Positions 23,925-34,622 of a stretch of 64,000 nucleotides of DNA are shown here, piece by piece (position 1 is the stretch's first letter; the number at the start of each line of letters is the position of its first letter). This DNA comes from Helianthus annuus (taxonomy: Eukaryota; Streptophyta; Magnoliopsida; Asterales; Asteraceae). Location of the stretch: NCBI RefSeq assembly GCF_002127325.2, contig NC_035448.2, positions 127,880,561 through 127,944,560 on the forward strand, in the 5' to 3' direction. Position numbers and translations under genes: made by a program. The notes beneath the pieces are model-generated. The model saw only the letters and a list, made by a program, of their open reading frames with translations, was not told where the DNA came from and did no database searches.

Positions 23925-24374
23925 GAATTCCACCTTAAGCTTCTGAATTCCAGTCCTAGAACAACATCTCTTCTCAATCATTTCCTTGAGCTCATCCCGG
24001 CTCAGTGCATAAGTAGCATCCGTGCTAAGGGCCTGAACATGATGGTCCCACCATGAGGGTGTGCCGTCTAGTAATGTCCTTGAGGTAAAGGTATCACTTC
24101 ATTTGGGGCGAACAGTTTGTCTTTCTTAGAATGGAGTCAATCTTTTCAGGCCAACGAACAAATGCAATGGCGCTTTCTGTTTCGTCGAAGTTCAAAGGCT
24201 TGCAGTTTAAGAACTGCTTATAGGTGCGGTCAGCTAGGGATTATTTCCAATAGTGCCATTGCCGTGCTAAAAGCGGAGAGCTTCATGTCGTGCAATTGCC
24301 TGTGAGTTGCGTTTTTGCAGCTCGGCTCCTATCCTTGGCAACATACTGGTGTTTGTGTCACGCCTGGGTGGCAT
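23925..24374 (-). pseudogene. Second, decayed gag N-terminal copy in C
   Basis: An ATG at 24374 opens with MPPRRDTNTSMLP, and later segments match gag in shifting frames: YKQFLNCKPLNF, IAFVRWPEKIDSILRK, LDGTPSWW, YALSRDELKEM. It covers about the first 165 gag codons and is full of stops. It lies upstream of the intact gag, and a B-like leader segment (matching 32000-32290 in B) separates the two. It is not a product of the LTR, and B has no such copy. Confidence 0.75.
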
Positions 24375-24779
24375 TCTCTTCTGCCGGAATGGCATGAAGT
24401 GGGTTAGACAACTTTCCAATTGTCTATGAGATACATAGCACCGTAAGCCATCATGTACTCACCCAATTTTACACATAAATATACTCAATGAATGGGTGGG
24501 GGGGAAATAAATGTTCTGAGCCTTCTCATAGGCTTGCCAATGGCTTGTTGCTTGAAATGGAATGAACTCGAGGCTTCATCGCCTTGGTCATTCGTGTTCG
24601 AGTTATTTCCTGCTACATTGGTTGTCATTAGCTTGACCCGCAGAGTCAACCAGGATTTCTGTGCACTACAAGTCGTTATTACGTGGGCCCCCGTAATAAT
24701 AAATTGTCTTGCACAGTTACCCCACATTTTCTCTCGTCCAAGCAGGAGATTCAACCAAGGAGCGACAGCAGGTGCATTG

Positions 24780-25540
24780 ACATGAACAAGGTCATGCTCT
24801 AATGCGGGGTCAAGAGCAATGCCTGGCTCAGGGCCACGGCTGGCTCTGGATCAACAAATTCTATCTCAAAATTAACTGGATCAACCATCACAGGGGGTTA
24901 CAGGATCCTCCAAGGGCTGGCCTAAGCGTATGAACTCAGGGTCATGGTCCGGATCAAAACCAGGTGGAGGATCAAGATCATCCTCAATACTGTGATCAAA
25001 CTCAAGCTGTTTGAGGGAACTGGTGCAGCTGATGATGCCGTATCAGGGTCGGCGTCGAGTGAATGGTGCTGCACTCCCTATATATGCGAAAAGGCGGATG
25101 TCAGGAACTCAAATGAGTCTGGGACAGGGGAATGGGCATAAGTTTCCCCTGCAGGAGCGTCCGCAAGCAGTAGGTTAATTCCAGCAGCAGTAGGGCCTCG
25201 CCCTCGAATGGGTCCTCCACTAGTAGATCGCTATCGTCATCAGAGGCCACGTCGGGGGGCATATCAACTACAGGATAAGCGGCAAGGGGTACAGGAACAG
25301 GGATCACCACGAGTGGCAAATTCCCAACAAGATGGCCATCAGTAGGCACTGCTACGACATTAGGCGGCGCAAAAGGGGCTGAAAGTCGTCTATGCCGGTA
25401 GTATCGGAAATGTACACCTCGTGCTCCGCTGCAACTATGTCGCCTGACACTATGGCCATGGGGTTCGTAGTGCCCACCCTTCTAGTACATGGTGAAAGCA
25501 TGACGTTTGTAACACAAACACACATACGTATAATAATCAA
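24780..25540 (-). pseudogene. Remains of the acidic upstream ORF in C
   Basis: Fragments in different frames match the B acidic ORF: MCVCVTNVM, SGDIVAAEHEVYISD, DDFQP, and LPLVVIPVPVPLAAYPV followed by an acidic run. The order is the same as in B. The 3' part, toward 24480, is not recognisable. B and C therefore inherited this ORF from a common ancestor, and C lost it. Confidence 0.7.
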
Positions 25541-25590
25541 TCATATATTCATATAAACATGTAAGTCAACAATAATCAATCAAATAATTC

Positions 25591-25828
25591 TCCTAGTCCC
25601 ACTAGCCTCCCAGTCTCCTAGACTGACATTCCTAGTCCCACTAGCCAAATTCCTCCCAGTCTCTAAGACTGCTCTATCATCCACCTCGACCTCTTAGATC
25701 GAGCCTCGGCCTCCAAGACCGAGCCTCAGCCTCCAAGACTGAGCCTAAAACAACAAACATCTACCTCGATCTCTAAGATCGAGCCTCGGCCTCCAAGACC
25801 GAGCCTCAGTCTTCAGGACTGAGCCTAA
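25591..25828. repeat. Leader minisatellite of C
   Basis: Degenerate repeats of CCTAGTCCCACTAGCC and CTCCCAGTCTCTAAGACTG, then of GATCGAGCCTCGGCCTCCAA-like units. They lie between the primer-binding site and the first ORF, as in B at 34150-34460 but with fewer copies. Confidence 0.8.
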
Positions 25829-25966
25829 TAATAATAAAATATGCTCAACATTTGTTTATAAAAAGTTTTGGATCTGGACTTAAGTGGTATGCAGAAAAAC
25901 ATTTTCGTGAGAGCCCTAGTGATCATAGTCTAGACTCAAAATGAACCCTAGTTCGCTATGATCAGA

Positions 25967-25978
25967 GCTCTGATACCA
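25967..25978 (-). other. Primer-binding site of C (tRNA-iMet type)
   Basis: The minus strand reads TGGTATCAGAGC three bases from the LTR border at 25982. Confidence 0.92.
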
Positions 25979-25981
25979 AGC

Positions 25982-28900
25982 TGTCACACCCTGGCTTTGC
26001 GGAAGCGTGGTTAATTTGGTGTGACTTCTTAATACCATAGCTTAACCATAACAAGCTATATGAATTTAAAATCATGCAAAGTCATCCATTGAAAATAAAA
26101 CTGTCAATCATTTTCTAAATGGGTAAACACCCAATAACCATTACTTGTCTTAAACAGTACAACTACTACCATAATGCAAACAAATAAACATGGTTCAGGG
26201 GCCATGGCTTGTCCAGGAAAGAGCCATGAGCCTTGAACCCCGGATGACTCTGAATCTAAATGCAGCGGGAAATCCTGCTAAACCGTGCCAGATCCTTAAT
26301 TCCCTGAAATACATGTAAGTTGAAAAATCAACAATAATGTTGAGCGAGTTCATGCGAAAATGAGTAAATAAACCTTTATCTTTATCAAAAACCCTGGTAT
26401 GTAGCAAATAAGGAAAAAGAGATCACCAATGGTTTGCAAGGCCATTGATATGTGTAAATGCAAGTAGGAAGGCTCAAACCTAGCAAATTTATGCGTCGGG
26501 AACAAAGTCATCCCAAGGTCCGTTCTGCTGGACCTGAGACTGGGCTCGCTACACCCAAATAGATCTACCGCTCCTGCCCCTCGGTCCTACCCTGAGGATT
26601 AATGACCTCAAGTTTCCGCCTACCCATTCACATGATCTAAGTAACCCTCCTTACGCTAACCATACCATGTATAACATATCCATAATCATTGTAACATGTA
26701 TTTCACCCCCGCAGTTTATAAAACTGAAAACAGTTAAGAGAAAAGGGGGACATGAACTCACAGTGAAGGCGTCACTAAATCAGTAATCCGAATATCCGTG
26801 TGCTGCGCAACGACCTACATGTGCTAATTCTATTAGACGGATGGCCGTGCTTTAGCTTCATAGTTGATATTTTTGGGAAACGGTTAGACAACCGCTTCGT
26901 GTGTATACTTGGTATTTTACTTTCCTTCCCAAGGATGGGGGATTTAAATACATGTGTATTCATATTATCTCATTAAGTCCCACTTAATATATTTTATTTC
27001 TTGTTCCAAAATATAATTATTTTTCTCAAAAATAATATATTTTCTTTACATAATTCTTTTCCAAAATAATACGTTGACAACATACGTGTCGATGAATATT
27101 TCTGCGTAAAGCGTAAGTTACGTTTTAATGATTAGGTGGTAATAGAAATTACCGTTGTAACTTTTATGCTTGTCGTATAAGCGTTTGTATTATTTTGAGT
27201 TCGACAAAGTTTGTAAATGTTATTTTTACTCTAAAAATAATATTTATACATTTTCACAAAATAATCATAAACAGTGTTGTGAAAAATATATTTATTGAAT
27301 AAATATTTATCACGTTTATTTTTGTGAAAATCCCACCTCCGAATATTTAATAAAGTCATGGCGAAATATATTTTGTAAATACTTCAAAAATAATTCCAAC
27401 ACTTGTAAATATTCTAAGTGTTAGATTTTTAGAAAATTTCGCCAGAGTTTCCCCTGTAACTGGAGGTGGCCACGCTTTCAAGCGTATCATTTTCTTTTAC
27501 AAAAACATCTCAACAATTTATTAAATCAACCGAAACAATTTTCCAACATGCTAAACAAGTTTTAACACTTCAAATTGTAGATTATTTTGCGAGGTCGTAT
27601 TACCACATGAACTTGTAATTTTTCCAAGAGTCGTTTTGTAGATCACTTTATATTAGTGGATCTATTCATATAATAACTTAGTCTTGTAAAAACCCCGTTT
27701 TTAGAAACAATCACTCTTCACAACTTCCCGACAACTTTTGTGAAAACTCAATATTTTGTCGGATCTTTTATGTACAAGTGTTTCTACACTTGTAGTTTAT
27801 AGAAAATCATACTTATTCATATCTTACCCATTTTTATAAAAACGTGATTTTCTCGACACCCGGTCCTACGAATATACCACTTGTACATCCGTAGATCGGC
27901 TTGTTTTAGATACTATTTTTCATGTCAAAACATTTTTACACAAGTTCATGTTTCCCGAGTGGTGGAGTTTCACCTTTTAACCCTTGTACACAAGAAACAA
28001 GTGTATGTCAAGATACGCGATCCGGACAAAGTCGGGTTAAACGATGATGAGAGCCACCACATCGTAGATCGGGCCATATTAATCAACATATTCAAGTACT
28101 ACGGCTTTTACACGCGTTATGTGCTTTTATCCAACGAAATACACGTTTTTGAAGACTTTAAAGTTTCATTTAGCGGGTTACCGACATTCAACCATCAAAA
28201 ATCCTTTTAACCACTTTAGACACGATTAATAATGAGTTTTAAACGTTATACCTCTAGCTCGGGGCTAGGGAAGATCTATGGCGAAAACTGAGTGGATAAT
28301 AGCAAACGGTAGAGGTCCTCCGCGTTCCGTTTGTTCCGAGCTCCGTTGTACGTAACCACCGACACTTGTATACCCTTGGAATGTCAAGACTTGAACCGAA
28401 AAACGGATGTGGGGGTGGTGGTGATCTCGGCCGAGAGGAGGGAGAGGGAGAGGGAGTGGTGGTGAGGTGAAGTGTGTGTTTGTGTGTGTGAGAGGTAGTG
28501 AGGTATTTATAGAGAAAGTCGTCTCGATCCTCGTGCAATCCAATATAAAATAATAAAGGTGTACTCCCCGGGTCCCACTAGTTGGCCGATTCCTTTAGGA
28601 TGTAATGGTGCTCGGTTCGTTTCCAATCGTTCAGTTACGGTTCAGTTTGGTTAAGTGCGTTAACTTTAAGGTCTAACCCCGTTAGTTGTTTAATGCATTA
28701 GGAAGCGGGTGTTAGGGTAATCAGGGACCCTAACTGGCTCAGAAAAATACCAATATTAATTTTGGCAATATTTTTATGTTCCGGGTATTGTCCGGTTGTT
28801 CGGTTGGATAGTAATCCGTTAAAGTGCTTAAGTTATCCGTTAAGCGTCACAAATAATATTTTTAGCGACACAATTTATTCTGCAAGGTGTCAGGAATAAT

Positions 28901-29353
28901 TCCTCATGTTTTGGCACTTTATTAATTAGCTAGAAGCTAGTATATTGGTAAAAGTGCTGTGTTTCGTGCTTAAGGTTCGTTTTAGGCACATCCAAATCTC
29001 TTTATCTTATCCCTAGAGACGTAATCATACAACCCTTGTATTCCTACACACACTATGGGTGTAGTGAAATATTTCCGGCTCATTCAGGCCTTTAGAGGCA
29101 GTGTTTGCCTGATGCTGGCTATTTCAGCATGTTCACTGTGTATCCGTTTAGTGCTACTGTGCTTTTGTGCATCATGTTTGTCACTAAGGTTCAGTAAATA
29201 AGTAATGTAGTGACAGGAAAAATCATAGTATGATGCAGACATGTATAAGTATCCGAAATCAAGTAGCAGTAATCTCAGTCAAGCACAGTAATTAGGCAGC
29301 AATTAATAATTAATTAAGTCGTACGGATACCTGGTTTTGTGAGGGTTGTCACA
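25982..29353 (-). repeat. 5' LTR of C (right copy)
   Basis: 3372 bp. The minus strand carries CTATAAATACC (TATA box at 28504-28511), followed by a CT/CA-rich stretch that resembles a plant transcription start and 5' leader. This is the promoter copy of the element. Confidence 0.95.
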
Positions 29354-31992
29354 AGGAGCGTCAATGGTTGAGCGATCTTTGAAAAGTTCTCAATGAACCT
29401 TCGATAATAGCCAGCCAAACCCAAGAATTGCCGAATCTCGGTTGGCGTCTTTGGCGTTTCCCAATCCTTGATCGCCTCGATCTTGGTGGGATCCACGTGG
29501 ATTCCATTTCCATTCACCACGTGCCCAAGGAATTGCACTTCTCGTAGCCAAAACTCGCACTTAGAGAACTTGGCATACAACTGTTCTTTCTTTAGCAGCT
29601 CCAAAATGGCTCTTAAATGCTGCTCGTGCTCAGCCTTCGTCTTTGAATAAATCAAGATATCATCGATGAATACAATCACGAACTTATCCAAGTACGGCTT
29701 ACAAACTCGATTCATCAAATCCATGAACACTGCAGGTGCGTTTGTCAAACCAAACGGCATGACGAGAAACTCGTAGTGTCCATATCGAGTTCTGAAGGCT
29801 GTCTTCGGGATACTCTCCTCCTGTATCCGTAGCTGATGGTATCCAGATCGAAGATCGATCTTTGAATAGAAGCTTGAACCTTGTAGTTGGTCAAACAGAT
29901 CATCGATTCTTGGCAGGGGATACCTATTCTTGATCGTCAGCTTGTTCAACTCTCTGTAGTCAATACACATACGGAAACTACCGTCCTTCTTCTTGACAAA
30001 CAAAACTGGAGCTCCCCAAGGCGAGAAGCTTGGTCGGATAAATCCCTTGTCTAACAACTCTTGAAGTTGTGTCGACAGTTCTTGCATCTCAGACGGAGCA
30101 AGTCTGTAGGGTGCCTTAGCCACAGGCGCGGCGCCTGGAACTAAGTCAATGCGAAACTCCACTTGCCTTTGAGGCGGCAAGCCAGGCAAATCTTCTGGAA
30201 AGACTTCTGGGTATTCCCTCACGACAGGGATGTCTTCGATCTTTGGCTCAGCAGCCTTCTTATCTACAATGTGTGCCAGAAAGGCAGCACATCCCTTTTG
30301 TAAACACTTTTTTGCCTTCAGGCAGCTAATAATCCTCAACGGCGTCTCACGCTTTTCTCCGTGAACAACAATGGTCTCACCATCATCGGTCGGGATACGA
30401 ACGACCTTCTCATGACAAACTATCTCGGCCTTGTTACTCGATAACCAATCCATCCCTACTACCACGTCAAAGCTTCCCAACTGGACTGGTAGTAGATCTA
30501 GAGCGAACTCACGCTCTCCCAATTCGATTACGCAACCTCGAATCACTTCATTAGCTTCCACTAACTTCCTATTCGCTAATTCGATCGAGTACGGAATATC
30601 TAACTTACTAGCGGCTAAACCAAGCATATTCTTAAATTCTAACGACACGAAGCTATAATTGGCGTCAGTATCAAATAAAACGGATGCATAGCGTTGGTTT
30701 ACAGGGAACGTACCAGTGACAACATTGGGATCCTGGCGCGCCTCCCTTGCTTCTATGTTGAAAACCCTTCCGCGGGCTTGGTTCAATTCCGGGCAATTCC
30801 TCTTGTAATGCCCAACGTCACCGCAGTTGAAACATCCGGGCCTCTGCCCATTTCCACCAACGTTTCCAGCTTGATTGTTTCCCTGATTTCGATTCATGGC
30901 GCCTGCTTGGTTTGCATGATTGACCCGATCCCCATCACCTCCATGGTTTCCTTGGGGGCGGTTCCCATTACCACCACGATTATTCCTATTCCCAGATCCT
31001 CCTTGGCATCCCCGGCCAGCACTAGCCCAACAAAAATCCTTCGTATGACCAGTCTTCCCACATGATTCACAAACTCTTAGCCTGCAACGACCAGAGTGAT
31101 GTCGTTGGCATGAGTTGCACTTGGGTTGTGCACCCATATATCCCTTTCCTTTCTTCTTACCAACTGTATCCTGAGCTGGCGCGTTCTGCTCTCCTTTCTT
31201 AACCACCACCCTGGTGCCCTGCTTGAAGTTTGAAAACTTCCTCTTGTTTCCTCCAGATGACTCCACATGAGTCTCCTTCTTCTTAGGCTCCACTTCATCA
31301 AACTTGTTTAAACGAATTGCTTCCTCCGTAAGAGCCACACTCAAATCAATGGCTTCAGTGATAGTTGCAGGTTTGGAGGAGGTCACCATGCTGATGATTT
31401 GAGGAGCTAATCCCCAAATGAAGCGTTCAATTCTCTTGAACTCAGGTGTAACCATGTAGGGTACCACATGCGACAAATCGTGGAACCTTTGAACATACTC
31501 AGCTATCTTAGGACCTTCCATTTTTAGATGCCAGAACTCGGTCTCCAATCTCTGAATTTCAGCGCGAGAACAATACTTCTTGCACATGAGTTCTTTCAGC
31601 TCGGTCCAAGTCAGTGCGTAAGCAGCAGCTTCGCCAAGTGTTTGGACTTGTAGATTCCACCATGATAGGGCTCCATCCAAAAATAGCCCTGAGATGTAAG
31701 TGACTTGTTGATCCAGTGCGCATTTGCTCATGCGAAGTACGGATTCTGTTTTCTCAGCCCAGCGGACAAAAGCGACAGCAACTCCGGTGCCATCAAAGTT
31801 TACGGGCTTGCAGTCCAAGAACTGTTTGTAGGTGCACCCATGAGGTGGATTGTTGTTGTTGCCCGTGTTGCCAGAGTTGCTTCCACTCATTCCTCCTTGA
31901 GAGGCAGCATATTGAGTAATAGCTGCAGCAATGACTTGCTGTAGTTCGTCCTGAGTCGTAGGCATCTGCTGTTGTTGACGTCTTGGCGGCAT
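29354..31992 (-). CDS. B gag-pol, N-terminal part: gag, protease, RT
   Basis: An uninterrupted frame of about 880 element-derived residues starting MPPRRQQQQ; it then runs into the LTR of C. Gag capsid region about 50-230; CCHC zinc knuckles at 308-321 and 387-400. The protease motif at 441-444 reads DTDA, where the retropepsin consensus is D-T/S-G-A; the flanking sequence (SFVSLEF) is normal. RT spans about 625-850, with the catalytic Asp residues D713 ([10 protein letters not shown]) and D777/D778 (FIDD). Gag and pol lie in one frame, as in other Tekay elements. The polyprotein continues at 15856. Part of a dead element: separated from RNase H and integrase by C, and with a substituted protease Gly. 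Confidence 0.93.
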
Positions 31993-32465
31993 CTTCTAAA
32001 GATATGTTTACGTCGGTCAGGCCATAGTAACGCGTACGTATATAGTAATAGTAATAGCACATAACATCTCATGTTATCAATACTTCACAAATACTAATCA
32101 CACAACATCCCATGTCACAAATATTATACACACAACATCCCATGTCATAAAATATACACAACATCCCATGTCATAATAATGTAAATAAGCAATCAAGCGA
32201 ATCAAATATGATGAGAATACTGCGATTGCCATATATATCGAGACCACAACGTAAGTGTATCAGTACATCACTGTGTCATACACTCATCAATCAACTAGGG
32301 CTACATCACCCCTGTCCAAAAGCTATATCAAATCAGTGTCAAATACATCAAATACATCAAGTATGTGTCAAAAGTCAGTATCATTATGTAGTCTCCAAAA
32401 TGCTGTGCAATCAAAAGCAATCGCGGTCCTCTCACCAACGTCTACACAAGCAGTACTGATGAGCT

Positions 32466-34088
32466 CTATACAGATGGCGGTGGAGGAGGGGGAAAGTAAG
32501 TGTAAAGCAAGCGGCGTAGCTGAAGCCAGTCCTCCTCCATAGCTTGCTGAGTACGGATGACAGAGGCAACCTGCTGCTCTAGTGTAAAGAGACGAGCAGC
32601 AAAATCTGAGGGTAATGATCGACATGGCTGAAGAGGAGAGTGTATCTGACCATGGCATGAACATGGTGGCAGCTGAGCTCTCTCGAGCTCCTGGAGACGC
32701 TGCGTGTGTGACTCGTGCTGATGAACGAAGGACATCAAAACGTCCTCTATAGTGTGTCCCACATGAAACGGATGGTATGGATCAGTAGGTGGCATGGCTG
32801 GTGGTGTCGACCAAAGCAAAGGCTCACTGGTGGGGTCAAACGGTGCCACATGAAATGGTGAAGTAGAGGGTGGAACAGATGACATCTGGGGCATGAAGGG
32901 AATAGACATCGGTACGTGCCCAAAAGGATGGGCTGAAGAGCCCTCTCCAGGCCTCGCTGGAGGTACGAACTGAGGAACCTGAAAAGTGAAATCAACAGGT
33001 CGTGTAATAGGGATCTGAGGGGGCAAAGGTGGAACGTCCTCATCAGCAGGTATCCACCCGTGCTGTGCATGCTCATCCGGTGGATCCATGTGGTCTGCAA
33101 ACAGTGCGTGCTCAGGCTCAAGTGGAATGGGATCAAATGGGGGAGCAACAATGGGATCAACTGGTGCAATGTGCTCAACAGGTATATCATCAACAAAAGG
33201 TGGAGGAACAACAGGATCAACAGCAACAACATGATCATCCTCCAGATGATCATCAATGGGCGGGTCAGCTAGAACAGGCTCAACTGGGATGCCAGCATGT
33301 ACGGGGTCATGCTCGGGCATAGGATCTAGAGCAGCTGCCTGCTCAGGAGCCAAGGCAGGCTCATGGTCATCAAAAGCCATATCAAAGTCGAACTCAGGAT
33401 CAATAGGGTCAACTGGATCAGCGGGATCCTCCATGAGCTGGTCCATCGGGATAAACTCGATATCATGATCCGGGTCGAATCCCGGAGGAAAGATGGGATC
33501 AGAATCCTCTATGTCGTCATGCTCAAATGCAAAGCTCGGAATAGGTGCTGCTGAGGATGCCTGGTCAGGATCCGAGTCGTGTGCAAAGTGCTGTGCGCTC
33601 ACCTCGTGAGAAGGTACGGATGCCACAGACTCAAAGGAGTCTGGGACCGGTGAATGTGCGGGTGAGTCCTCGGCAGGGGCATCAGCGATCATCAGAAGAT
33701 CGCCAGCGGGAAGTAGGGCTGCGTCCGGGATCTCATCCTCGATAGGCTCATCCTCAAACAGATCGATATCGCCGTCAGCCTCGGCGTCAAGTAGTAAGTC
33801 ATATGCGGGATAAACGGCTAAAGGAATAGGAGCCGGAATCACAACTAGAGGTAAGTACTCAGCAGGGGGGCCATCCGCAGGCTCATCAGCACCCTCGGGT
33901 AGTGCGAAGGGCTGGAAATCGTCATCGTCCGTGCTGGTGGAATCAGATGTATGCACCTCATGCTCCGAAGATGGGAGGTCATCAGATACGATAGGTAGGG
34001 GTCCGGTGGTGTCCGAGTCATATACGCATAAACACGTCGCATGGCACAGGTGACTCATAATGTCAGTGACATATACACAAATATGCAC
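32466..34088 (-). CDS. Acidic proline-rich ORF upstream of gag in B (function unknown)
   Basis: 540 residues, ending 473 bp before gag. I recognise no domain. The sequence is strongly acidic and rich in Pro, Asp and Glu, with low-complexity stretches built on DP-V/I repeats (for example DPADPVDPIDPE), few Lys, and no membrane segment or signal peptide. The C-terminal quarter is different: it contains HQHESHTQRLQELERA and ARLFTLEQQVASVIRTQQ, which look helical or coiled-coil, and ends in a poly-Pro run. The start is uncertain; MHICVYVTDIM has a counterpart in C, which supports it. The frame is fully open and is in the sense of the element, so it would be translated before gag. It could be an accessory protein or a packaging or stability factor; this is inference. 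Confidence 0.7.
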   Translation of the reverse strand: MHICVYVTDIMSHLCHATCLCVYDSDTTGPLPIVSDDLPSSEHEVHTSDSTSTDDDDFQPFALPEGADEPADGPPAEYLPLVVIPAPIPLAVYPAYDLLLDAEADGDIDLFEDEPIEDEIPDAALLPAGDLLMIADAPAEDSPAHSPVPDSFESVASVPSHEVSAQHFAHDSDPDQASSAAPIPSFAFEHDDIEDSDPIFPPGFDPDHDIEFIPMDQLMEDPADPVDPIDPEFDFDMAFDDHEPALAPEQAAALDPMPEHDPVHAGIPVEPVLADPPIDDHLEDDHVVAVDPVVPPPFVDDIPVEHIAPVDPIVAPPFDPIPLEPEHALFADHMDPPDEHAQHGWIPADEDVPPLPPQIPITRPVDFTFQVPQFVPPARPGEGSSAHPFGHVPMSIPFMPQMSSVPPSTSPFHVAPFDPTSEPLLWSTPPAMPPTDPYHPFHVGHTIEDVLMSFVHQHESHTQRLQELERAQLPPCSCHGQIHSPLQPCRSLPSDFAARLFTLEQQVASVIRTQQAMEEDWLQLRRLLYTYFPPPPPPSV

Positions 34089-34149
34089 AAATAATCAGTC
34101 ATACAATCAGGTAATCACATAAGTCACCAAGTAAAAATCACATAATTCT

Positions 34150-34460
34150 CCTAGTCCCACTAGCCTCCCAGCCTCCCAGACTGCTTTTCCTAGTCCCACT
34201 AGCCAATTTTCCCAGCCTCCCAGACTGCTCTTCCTAGTCCCACTAGCCTCCCAGTCTCTCAGACTGACTCCCTAGTCCCACTAGTCAATTCTCCCAGCCT
34301 CCCAGACTGACTCCCTAGTCCCACTAGTCAATTCTCCCAGCCTCCCAGACTGACTCCCTAGTCCCACTAGACAACTACCTCGATCCATTAGATCGAGCCT
34401 CGGCCTCCCAGACCGAGCCTCAGTCTCCCAGACCGAGCCTCAGCCTCCCAGACTGAGCCT
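34150..34460. repeat. Leader minisatellite of B
   Basis: About six copies of a 45-50 bp unit containing CCTAGTCCCACTAG and CTCCCAGCCTCCCAGACTG, followed by shorter repeats of GAGCCTCGGCCTCCCAGACC type. It is located in the leader RNA between the primer-binding site and the acidic ORF. Confidence 0.85.
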
Positions 34461-34607
34461 AAAAATAATAAATAAAATGCGCTCAACATTTGTTTATAAA
34501 AACGTTTTGGATCTGGACTTAAGTGGTATGCAGTAAAAATGTTTTCGTGAGAGCCCTAGTGATCATAGTCTAGACTCGAGAAGGAATCCTAGTTCGGTAT
34601 GATCAGA

Positions 34608-34619
34608 GCTCTGATACCA
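34608..34619 (-). other. Primer-binding site of B (tRNA-iMet type)
   Basis: The minus strand reads TGGTATCAGAGC, three bases from the LTR border at 34623. Confidence 0.92.
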
Positions 34620-34622
34620 AGC

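Larger units (their letters stand above)
15857..29353 (-). mobile_element. Element C: defective Tekay/Del chromovirus inside B
   Basis: LTRs of 3372 bp (15857-19228 and 25982-29353) look identical on reading, and a perfect TSD AGGAG (15852-15856 and 29354-29358) flanks the element. It is a relative of B: the LTRs share ends and many blocks, and the pol proteins are largely alike. Reading right to left: LTR, primer-binding site, minisatellite leader, remains of the acidic ORF, a degenerate gag fragment, a full gag, a broken pol, polypurine tract, LTR. The internal damage together with identical LTRs indicates recent mobilisation by another element's enzymes. Confidence 0.95.

Noticed and set aside
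33029..33745. Several plus-strand frames rich in Gly/Ser or Gln over the acidic ORF
   Set aside because: Mirror frames of the repetitive acidic ORF on the other strand; composition explains them.
34150..34460. Regular repeats that might suggest a CRISPR-like array
   Set aside because: Units are adjacent with no unique spacers, in a retrotransposon leader in a plant genome.
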